In this document: positions 1 to 5,489 of the stretch, piece after piece | Numbering within the stretch: position 1 is the first letter of the stretch | Layout of the letters: each line of letters opens with the position of its first letter | Source of the DNA: Pseudomonadota bacterium | Lineage (GTDB): Bacteria > Pseudomonadota > Gammaproteobacteria > Steroidobacterales > Steroidobacteraceae | Reading direction: 5' to 3' | DNA: 6,449 bases | Assembly: GCA_021817875.1 (NCBI GenBank) | Contig: JAKAFQ010000255.1 | Location: forward strand, 1 to 6,449 | The notes under the pieces: model-generated | What the model saw: the letters and a program-made list of their open reading frames with translations, nothing else | What the model was told of the DNA's origin: nothing | Databases searched by the model: none | Position numbers and translations under genes: made by a program

Positions 1-70
1 CAACGAGAGGTTCGGCATCGGTCTCACCGACGTGATCAGCCCGGCCGAGCGGCTGCGCAAACTCAAATGA
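1..70 (+). CDS. fliN: FliN, flagellar motor switch protein, C-terminal end (partial)
   Basis: Only the last 22 codons and the TGA stop are present; the first complete codon begins at base 2. The visible peptide begins [13 protein letters not shown] and ends in PAERLRKLK, which closely matches the C-terminus of FliN (typically [21 protein letters not shown]). FliN forms the base of the cytoplasmic C-ring, where it takes part in switching rotation direction and in docking the FliH-FliI export ATPase complex. Its position directly before fliO agrees with the usual fliMNOPQR order. Its stop overlaps the fliO start (ATGA at 67-70), suggesting translational coupling. The short length limits what can be said, but the motif and context together make the call safe. 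Confidence 0.93.
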   Translation, partial: NERFGIGLTDVISPAERLRKLK

Positions 71-438
71 GCCGCCTGTTCGCCGCTCCTCCCGCCGCCG
101 CGCATGCGCCGGTGACCGGCGCCGGCGGGCTGCTGTCGGCCACGCTGGCGCTGCTCGCCGTCCTGGCGGTCATCTTCGCCCTCGCCTGGCTCGCCCGGCG
201 GATGCGCGCGCCCGGCAACCGCGGCGCCGGGGCACTCGAAGTGCTCGCCAACATGCCGCTCGGCCCCAAGGAGCGCGCGGTGCTGCTGCGGGTGGGCGGC
301 GCGCAGATCCTGCTCGGAGTCGCACCGGGCCGGGTCAACCGGCTGCACGTGCTCGAGCAGCCGCTCGAGATCGCCGCTGGCGCGCCGGCCGCCCGTGCGG
401 GCTTCGCGCAGCTTCTGAAGCGGAGCCTCGGAAAATGA
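67..438 (+). CDS. fliO: FliO, flagellar export-gate assembly protein
   Basis: This 123-residue protein has a short N-terminal segment, one hydrophobic helix at about residues 21-43 followed by a basic stop (WLARRMR), and a small cytoplasmic domain. The domain at about residues 55-96 carries the FliO pattern: [19 protein letters not shown], then [21 protein letters not shown]. FliO is a bitopic membrane protein that helps FliP oligomerise and become stable during gate assembly; it is not thought to stay in the finished apparatus. The start at 67 overlaps the fliN stop (ATGA) and no clear Shine-Dalgarno sequence precedes it, so initiation probably depends on coupling to fliN. Size is in the normal range for short FliO proteins. 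FliO diverges quickly, so the assignment rests on both the motif and its place between fliN and fliP. Confidence 0.93.
   Translation: MSRLFAAPPAAAHAPVTGAGGLLSATLALLAVLAVIFALAWLARRMRAPGNRGAGALEVLANMPLGPKERAVLLRVGGAQILLGVAPGRVNRLHVLEQPLEIAAGAPAARAGFAQLLKRSLGK
421..425 (+). promoter_or_regulatory. Ribosome binding site for fliP
   Basis: CGGAG lies 9 nt before the fliP ATG, inside the last codons of fliO. It supports the start at 435 in addition to the ATGA overlap with the fliO stop. Complementarity to the 16S anti-Shine-Dalgarno sequence is moderate. Confidence 0.55.
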
Positions 439-1178
439 TCCGCCTGGGCAGATCCTGGCCGCTGCTGCTGCTGGCGCTCGCGCCGGTGATCGCGTGCGCC
501 GCGCCGGGCATTGCCGCCTTCAGCGTGCAGACGCACGGCGGCACGCAGACCTACACCCTGACGCTGCAGGTGCTGGCGCTGATGACGGCGCTCAGCCTGC
601 TGCCGGCGATCCTGCTGATGATGACGGCGTTCACCCGCATCGTGATCGTGCTCGGGATCCTGCGCCAGGCGCTCGGCGCCGGCCAGACCCCGCCCAACCA
701 GGTGCTGCTCGGGCTGGCGCTGTTTCTCACCTTCTTCGTCATGTCGCCGGTCATCAGGCAGATCAATCAGGTCGCCTATCAGCCCTATGCCGCGGGCCGG
801 ATCGGCGCTGAGGCCGCGCTGGCGCGGGCCGAGGTGCCGTTGAAGGAATTCATGCTGCACCAGACCCGCGAGAGCGACATTGCCGCGTTCGTGCACATCG
901 CCGGGGGCAAGGGCTACGCCGCGCCGCTCGATGTGCCGCTGTCGGTGCTGGTGCCGGCTTTCGTCACCAGCGAGCTCAAGACCGCCTTTCTGATCGGATT
1001 CCTGCTGTTCATTCCGTTCGTGATCATCGACCTGGTGGTGGCGAGCGTGCTGATGTCCCTGGGCATGATGATGCTCTCCCCGACGCTGATCTCGCTGCCG
1101 TTCAAGCTGATGCTGTTCGTGCTGGTCGACGGCTGGGTGCTCGTCATGGGCTCGCTGGCCTCGAGTTTCTACCACTGA
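435..1178 (+). CDS. fliP: FliP, flagellar export-gate membrane protein
   Basis: FliP forms the five-subunit core of the FliP5-FliQ4-FliR1 export gate, the conduit through which flagellar subunits leave the cytoplasm. The 247-residue length fits the family (245 in Salmonella). Residues 1-22 look like a signal peptide, known to be cleaved in enteric FliP. Family landmarks follow: [20 protein letters not shown] (56-74), [20 protein letters not shown] (86-105), [10 protein letters not shown] (139-148), and [17 protein letters not shown] (173-189). GMMM at 210-213 is the methionine loop that forms the gasket of the gate. E180 and K224 appear to match the E178/K222 pair of Salmonella FliP. The protein ends with [10 protein letters not shown] and the ASSFYH tail. 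The start overlaps the fliO stop (ATGA, 435-438). An oddity is VIAC at residues 18-21, a lipobox-like tetrapeptide in the signal peptide. Confidence 0.98.
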   Translation: MIRLGRSWPLLLLALAPVIACAAPGIAAFSVQTHGGTQTYTLTLQVLALMTALSLLPAILLMMTAFTRIVIVLGILRQALGAGQTPPNQVLLGLALFLTFFVMSPVIRQINQVAYQPYAAGRIGAEAALARAEVPLKEFMLHQTRESDIAAFVHIAGGKGYAAPLDVPLSVLVPAFVTSELKTAFLIGFLLFIPFVIIDLVVASVLMSLGMMMLSPTLISLPFKLMLFVLVDGWVLVMGSLASSFYH

Positions 1179-1180
1179 GC

Positions 1181-1188
1181 GAGACGGA
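1181..1188 (+). promoter_or_regulatory. Weak ribosome binding site for fliQ, supporting a TTG start
   Basis: GAGACGGA lies between the fliP stop and the TTG at 1192. The GAG is 8 nt and the GGA 3 nt upstream of the TTG. Nothing similar precedes the next in-frame ATG at 1210, so this element favours the TTG start. Confidence 0.4.
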
Positions 1189-1191
1189 ACG

Positions 1192-1461
1192 TTGACTCCC
1201 GATACCGTCATGACCATCGGCCGCGGCGCCCTCGAGCTGGCGCTCGCCCTCGCCGCGCCGCTGCTGCTCGCCGCGCTCGTCACCGGCGTGGTGGTCGGCG
1301 CCTTCCAGGCCGCCACCCAGATCAACGAGATGACGCTGTCGTTCATCCCGAAGCTGCTGGTGATGGTGCTGGTGCTGGTGATCGCAGGTCCGTGGATGCT
1401 GAAGACCCTGATCGGCTACACCCGCGAGCTCATCCTGAGCATTCCCGGCCTGATCAACTGA
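1192..1461 (+). CDS. fliQ: FliQ, flagellar export-gate membrane protein
   Basis: FliQ is a small two-helix subunit that wraps the FliP-FliR core of the export gate; four copies are found in solved gates. With a TTG start the protein is 89 residues, the standard FliQ length, and begins MTPDTVMTIGR, matching the usual MTPETVM-type N-terminus. The first in-frame ATG, at 1210, would remove six residues and part of the conserved N-terminus, so TTG is preferred. Two hydrophobic segments at about residues 14-38 and 53-73 flank the hallmark loop AATQINEMTLSFIPK (40-54), and the conserved AGPWM (65-69) follows. It starts 13 nt after the fliP stop. FliQ is also related to SctS of virulence type III systems, but the neighbouring fliO, flhB and flhF make this the flagellar version. 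Confidence 0.97.
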   Translation: MTPDTVMTIGRGALELALALAAPLLLAALVTGVVVGAFQAATQINEMTLSFIPKLLVMVLVLVIAGPWMLKTLIGYTRELILSIPGLIN

Positions 1462-1477
1462 GGCCCGCCGCGCCGCC

Positions 1478-2254
1478 ATGATCAGCGTCACCGCCCAGCA
1501 GCTCGACAGCGCCATCGGCTCGTTCTTCTGGCCGTTCGTGCGCATCGGCTCATGCTTCATGGTGGCCCCGGTGTTCGGCTCCGTGTCGGTGCCGATGCGG
1601 GTCCGCATCGTGCTCGCCGGGGCGATCGCGCTGCTCGTCGCGCCGCTCATCGCCCAGCCCGCCGCGCTCAGCCCGCTGTCTGCCGGCGGCGTGCTGGTCA
1701 CGATGCAGCAGGCGATCATCGGCATCGCGCTCGGGTTCTGCCTGCAGATCCTGTTCACGGCGGTCTCCCTCGGCGGCCAGCTCCTCGCCAACAGCATGGG
1801 CCTGTCGATGGCCTTCAACCTCGATCCGCTCGAGGGCGAAGCCACCCCGGCGCTCGGTCAGCTCTACACCGTGCTCGTGACGCTGATTTTCCTGCTGCTC
1901 AACGGCCATCTGACGCTGATCCGCATTCTGGTCGCGGGCTTTCGCAGCCTGCCCGTCGGCGCGGTCGGACTCGGCGCGCGGGGCCTGTGGACGGTGGTGC
2001 ACTGGGGCTCGGAGCTGTTCTCCGGAGCGCTCGCCGTGGCCCTGCCCGGGGTCACCGCGCTGCTCGTCGCCAATCTCGCCTTCGGCGTGGTGAGCCGCGC
2101 CGCTCCGACGATGAACCTGTTCGCGGTGGGCCTGCCGGTCTCGCTGGTGCTGGGGCTGCTCGCCGTCATCGCAGGCCTGCCGGTGCTCGAGACGGGTTTC
2201 ACCCGTCTGCTCGCCGAGACCCTGCTGCTGCTGCGTCACCTGAGCGGAGTCTGA
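1478..2254 (+). CDS. fliR: FliR, flagellar export-gate membrane protein
   Basis: FliR is the single-copy subunit that completes the FliP5-FliQ4-FliR1 gate and contacts FlhB. The 258-residue product is in the usual range and is highly hydrophobic, with several predicted membrane segments (roughly 12-33, 43-62, 72-95, 126-154, 178-205, 212-235). Family features include the N-terminal FFWPFVRIGSCFMVAPVFG (16-34), the PMRVRI stretch (39-44) and the plug region GLSMAFNLDPLEGEATPALG (108-127). LLLNGHLTLIRI follows at 139-150 and SRAAPTMNLFAVGLP at 206-220. Most FliR proteins I recall have Gln in the last motif (APQxN) where this one has T211. It begins 16 nt after fliQ. A possible Shine-Dalgarno sequence, TGAGG at 1459-1463, overlaps the fliQ stop but sits 14 nt away, longer than ideal, so expression may rely partly on coupling. 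Confidence 0.97.
   Translation: MISVTAQQLDSAIGSFFWPFVRIGSCFMVAPVFGSVSVPMRVRIVLAGAIALLVAPLIAQPAALSPLSAGGVLVTMQQAIIGIALGFCLQILFTAVSLGGQLLANSMGLSMAFNLDPLEGEATPALGQLYTVLVTLIFLLLNGHLTLIRILVAGFRSLPVGAVGLGARGLWTVVHWGSELFSGALAVALPGVTALLVANLAFGVVSRAAPTMNLFAVGLPVSLVLGLLAVIAGLPVLETGFTRLLAETLLLLRHLSGV
2246..2249 (+). promoter_or_regulatory. Ribosome binding site for flhB
   Basis: GGAG lies 9 nt before the flhB ATG, within the last codons of fliR. It gives good support for the start at 2259, which also yields the conserved N-terminus. Confidence 0.6.
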
Positions 2255-2258
2255 GCGC

Positions 2259-3383
2259 ATGGCCGAGAACGACCAGGAACGCACCGAACAACCGACAGCC
2301 CGGCGCCTGGAGGAGGCGCGCAAGGAAGGCCAGGTTCCCCGCTCCATGGAACTCAACACCGCCGCCGTGCTGCTGATCGGCGGCGGGGCGCTGCGCATGT
2401 TCGGCGGCGGCATCGGCCTGGCGCTCGCCGGGGTGATGCGCTCGGCGCTCGATCTGAGCGCCGACCAGGCGCTCGACCCGCGGCTCGCGCTGCCGGCGGC
2501 GCGCGCCGCGGTGCTGCACGCGCTCATCGCCTGCGCGCCGGTATTCGCTCTGACGGTGGTCGCGGCGCTTGCGGCGCCGATGGCGCTCGGCGGCTGGAAC
2601 CTCAGCTTCGATGCGCTCGCGCCGGACTTCACCCGGCTCGATCCGGTCGCGGGCTTCGGCCGCCTGTTCTCGGCGCGCGCCGCCGTCGAGCTCGGCAAAG
2701 CCTTCGCGAAGTTCCTGGTGGTCGGCACCGCGGCCTTCCTGGTGCTGCGCGATGAGGCGCCGCGGTTCATCGCCCTCGGCAGCGAGCCGCTCGCGAGCGC
2801 CATGGCCGGGGCGCTCGCCCTCGCCTCCGACGCGCTGCTCATCATGTCCGGCACGCTGGGGCTGATCGCCGCGGTGGATGTGCCGTGGCAGCTCTATCAG
2901 CACCACCGGCAGCTGCGCATGAGCCGCGAGGAAATCCGCGAGGAAATGAAGGAAAGCGAAGGCTCTCCGGAGAACCGGATGCGCGTGCGCCGCGTCCAGC
3001 GGGAGCTGCTGAAGCGGCGCATGATGCACGAGGTGCCCAAGGCGGATGTCGTCGTGACCAACCCGACGCACTTCGCGGTCGCGCTGCGCTACGAGGAGAG
3101 CCGCATGCGCGCCCCACGCGTCGTCGCCAAGGGCGCCGATCTGATCGCGGCGCGGATCCGCGAGATCGCCGGCGAGCACGCGGTACCGGTGTTCGAGGCT
3201 GCGCCGCTGGCGCGGGCGCTCTATCACAATGTCGAGATCGGCGCGGAGATCCCGGGAGCACTGTACGTCGCCGTCGCCCAGGTCCTCACCTACATCTATC
3301 GGCTGAAGGCGGCCCGGGTAGCCGGCGAGCATCCGCCCGAGCCGCCCGTGATCGACCCGTCGATCGAGACCACCCGGCACTGA
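2259..3383 (+). CDS. flhB: FlhB, self-cleaving substrate-specificity switch of the flagellar export apparatus
   Basis: FlhB sits on the FliPQR gate and switches export from rod/hook to filament subunits once the hook reaches its length, signalled by FliK. The 374-residue protein starts with the conserved ERTEQPTARRLEEARKEGQV (7-26). Hydrophobic segments follow at about 33-60, 85-108, 146-165 and 184-207. The cytoplasmic domain starts near 212 with a charged helix (MSREEIREEMKESEG) and RRMM (253-256). The autocleavage motif N268-P269-T270-H271 (bases 3060-3071) is intact within ADVVVTNPTHFAVALRYEE; cleavage in the family is between Asn and Pro. A short Pro-rich tail (about 356-374) follows. 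The start codon is 4 nt after the fliR stop. Fusion of fliOPQR directly to flhB is normal outside the enterics. A virulence SctU homologue is ruled out by neighbours and length. Confidence 0.98.
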   Translation: MAENDQERTEQPTARRLEEARKEGQVPRSMELNTAAVLLIGGGALRMFGGGIGLALAGVMRSALDLSADQALDPRLALPAARAAVLHALIACAPVFALTVVAALAAPMALGGWNLSFDALAPDFTRLDPVAGFGRLFSARAAVELGKAFAKFLVVGTAAFLVLRDEAPRFIALGSEPLASAMAGALALASDALLIMSGTLGLIAAVDVPWQLYQHHRQLRMSREEIREEMKESEGSPENRMRVRRVQRELLKRRMMHEVPKADVVVTNPTHFAVALRYEESRMRAPRVVAKGADLIAARIREIAGEHAVPVFEAAPLARALYHNVEIGAEIPGALYVAVAQVLTYIYRLKAARVAGEHPPEPPVIDPSIETTRH

Positions 3384-3386
3384 TCC

Positions 3387-5486
3387 ATGGCCACAGCCAC
3401 CGCCCCATCTGCCCCATCCGCCTCGCTTCCCTCCCTGCGGGACCTGCTGCGCGTCGGCATCGGAGTGCCGGCCGGCGTCCTCGGCGTGCTCGCGATGGTG
3501 ATCCTGCCGTTGCCGCCGATGGCGCTCGACGTGCTGTTCACCTTCAACATCGCCCTGTCGATCATCATCGTGATGAGCGTGTTCTACGTCGCGCGGCCCA
3601 TCGAGTTCGGCGTGTTCCCGACTGCGCTGCTGCTGGCGACACTGTTGCGGCTGGCGCTCAACGTGGCCTCGGCGCGCGTGGTGCTGCTGCACGGCTACAG
3701 CGGCGCCGGCGCGGCCGGCCGCGTCATCGAGTCCTTCGGACAGTTCGTGGTCGGCGGCAACTTCGCCGTCGGAGTGGTGGTGTTCATCATTCTCACCATC
3801 ATCAACTTCGTGGTGATCACCAAGGGCGCCGGGCGCGTCTCCGAAGTCAGCGCCCGCTTCACCCTGGATGCCATGCCCGGCAAGCAGATGGCGATCGATG
3901 CCGATCTCGGCGCGGGGCTGATCACCCAGGACGAGGCGCGCACGCGCCGGGCGGAAGTGCGCGCCGAAGCGGATTTCTACGGCGCGATGGACGGCGCCAG
4001 CAAGTTCGTCCGCGGGGACGCGATCGCCGGCATCCTGATCCTGCTCATCAACATCATCGGCGGCCTCGCGATCGGCACCCTCGGCCACGGGATGGCGCTC
4101 AGCGCCGCGCTGCACACCTACACGCTGCTCACCATCGGCGACGGCCTGGTGGCGCAGATCCCGGCGCTGCTGCTGTCGACCGCGGTGGCGATCATCGTCA
4201 CGCGCATGTCACGGCCGCAGGACATGGGCGGGGAGCTCAGTCAGCAGCTGTTCGGCAATCCGCGCACGATCGGTGTCGCCGGCGGACTGCTCGGGGTCAT
4301 GGGGCTGATCCCGGGCATGCCCAATGTGCCGTTCCTGCTGATCGCGGCGCTGTGCGGCCTCACCGCCTACCTCGTGCACAAGCGCCGCGCGGCGGCCAGG
4401 GCGGCGCCGCCGCCGCCGAAACCCGCGCCGATCGCGCCGGAGGCCCGCGAGCTGACCTGGGAGGACGTCCGCCCGGTCGACCCCGTGGGACTGGAGGTCG
4501 GCTACCGGCTGGTGCCGCTGGTCGACAGTCAGGGACAGGGCGCGGACCTGCTCGGGCGGGTGCGCGGGGTGCGCCGCAAGCTCTCGCAGGAGCTCGGTTT
4601 CCTGCTGCCCGCCGTCCACATCCGCGACAACCTCGATCTGGGCCCGAACGTGTATCGCATCAATCTCAACGGCGTGCCGATCGGCGAGAGCAGCGTCTAC
4701 CCCGACCGGGAGCTGGCGATCAACGCCGGGCGCGTCTTCGGGCCCGTCCAGGGCATCGCCGCGCGCGATCCGGCCTTCGGCATGGAGGCGGTGTGGATCG
4801 AGCCGGCGAGCCGCGACCACGCGCAGGCGCTCGGCTACACCGTCGTCGACCCGAGCACCGTGATCGCCACCCACCTGTCGTTCCTGCTGCAGTCGCACGC
4901 CAGCGAGATCCTCGGCCACGAAGAGGTGCAGCAACTGCTCAACACGCTGGCGAAAAGCGCGCCGAAGCTGGTCGAGGACCTGGTCCCGAAGACCCTGCCG
5001 CTGTCGGTGCTGGTCCGGGTGCTGCAGGGTCTGCTCGCCGAGCGCATCCCGATCCGCAGCATGCGCACCATCATCGAGACGCTCGCCGAGCATGCGCCCC
5101 GCTCGCAGGATCCGGCGGCGCTGCTCGCGCAGGTGCGCATCGCGCTCGGCCGACAGATCACCCAGGACATCGCCGGGGTCTCGGGCGAGCTGCCCGTGAT
5201 CACCTTCGAGCCGGACCTGGAGCGGCTGCTGCAGGGCTCGCTCAGCGCCGGCGCCGGCGGCGCCGGTCTCGAGCCGGGCCTCGCCGAGCGCCTGCAGCAG
5301 CGAGTCGCCGACGCCGCGCAGCGCCAGGAGGCCACGGGCGGCCAGGCGGTGCTGCTGCTGCCGCCGCCGCTGCGCGCCTCGATGGCGAAATTCCTGCGTG
5401 CCGGCCTGCCCCAGCTGCACGTGCTCGCCTGGAACGAGATACCCGACAACCGCAAGGTCCGCGTCATCACCGCGGTCGGCAGGTAA
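3387..5486 (+). CDS. flhA: FlhA, flagellar export channel and chaperone-docking protein
   Basis: FlhA forms a nonameric ring below the FliPQR-FlhB gate. It couples proton motive force to export, and its cytosolic ring binds chaperone-substrate complexes. At 699 residues it matches the family (692 in Salmonella). The membrane half (about 20-330) includes RLALNVASARVVLLHG (88-103), and residues 150-173 fit the FHIPEP family signature, including EVSARFTLD (153-161) and PGKQMAIDAD (164-173). R150, R157, D161 and D211 line up with the charged residues R147, R154, D158 and D208 of Salmonella FlhA with a constant offset of three. A basic, Pro-rich linker (331-350) leads to the cytosolic domain (about 354-699), with conserved GYRLVPLVD, NVYRINLNGV, HLSFLLQSHASEILG and LEPGLAERL. 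The start is 3 nt after the flhB stop; no good Shine-Dalgarno sequence is visible, so coupling to flhB is likely. G175 replaces the usual Asn of DADLNAG. Confidence 0.98.
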   Translation: MATATAPSAPSASLPSLRDLLRVGIGVPAGVLGVLAMVILPLPPMALDVLFTFNIALSIIIVMSVFYVARPIEFGVFPTALLLATLLRLALNVASARVVLLHGYSGAGAAGRVIESFGQFVVGGNFAVGVVVFIILTIINFVVITKGAGRVSEVSARFTLDAMPGKQMAIDADLGAGLITQDEARTRRAEVRAEADFYGAMDGASKFVRGDAIAGILILLINIIGGLAIGTLGHGMALSAALHTYTLLTIGDGLVAQIPALLLSTAVAIIVTRMSRPQDMGGELSQQLFGNPRTIGVAGGLLGVMGLIPGMPNVPFLLIAALCGLTAYLVHKRRAAARAAPPPPKPAPIAPEARELTWEDVRPVDPVGLEVGYRLVPLVDSQGQGADLLGRVRGVRRKLSQELGFLLPAVHIRDNLDLGPNVYRINLNGVPIGESSVYPDRELAINAGRVFGPVQGIAARDPAFGMEAVWIEPASRDHAQALGYTVVDPSTVIATHLSFLLQSHASEILGHEEVQQLLNTLAKSAPKLVEDLVPKTLPLSVLVRVLQGLLAERIPIRSMRTIIETLAEHAPRSQDPAALLAQVRIALGRQITQDIAGVSGELPVITFEPDLERLLQGSLSAGAGGAGLEPGLAERLQQRVADAAQRQEATGGQAVLLLPPPLRASMAKFLRAGLPQLHVLAWNEIPDNRKVRVITAVGR
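5246..5259. repeat. 14-bp perfect palindrome inside flhA
   Basis: CGCCGGCGCCGGCG reads the same on both strands. It lies in the codons for the Ala/Gly-rich turn (residues 621-627) just before the conserved LEPGLAERL of FlhA. Ala (GCC) and Gly (GGC) codons alternate naturally into such palindromes in GC-rich genes, so no separate function is inferred. Confidence 0.5.
5478..5483 (+). promoter_or_regulatory. Ribosome binding site for flhF
   Basis: GGCAGG, adjoining the TAA stop of flhA, ends 6 nt before the flhF ATG. The spacing is good and it supports the start at 5490. Confidence 0.55.
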
Positions 5487-5489
5487 TCC

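Noticed and set aside
1179..1191. Possible internal promoter between fliP and fliQ
   Set aside because: Thirteen bases are too few, and no -35/-10 or sigma-54 -24/-12 pattern is visible there.
63..1346. A 427-codon minus-strand frame spanning fliO, fliP and part of fliQ
   Set aside because: The product is dominated by HxxH, RQ and EQ repeats that mirror hydrophobic codons on the other strand. It has no family features.
1552..2376. A plus-strand frame of 274 codons within fliR and the start of flhB
   Set aside because: Arg/Ala/Pro-rich shadow of fliR in another frame, with no motif.
1550..2854. A 434-codon minus-strand frame opposite fliR and flhB
   Set aside because: It spans two real genes and has a biased, non-globular composition; it is a GC-driven shadow.
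2199..4115. A 638-codon open frame on the minus strand
   Set aside because: It lies opposite flhB and flhA, both certain genes. Its product is rich in His, Arg, Gln, Asp and Glu with no recognisable fold, as expected when Leu (CTG/CTC) and Val (GTG) codons of membrane proteins are read backwards. High GC content removes stop codons by chance.
5246..5265. Possible hairpin or terminator at the GGCGCC-rich stretch in flhA
   Set aside because: It is inside the gene, has no T-run after it, and is explained by alternating Ala and Gly codons.
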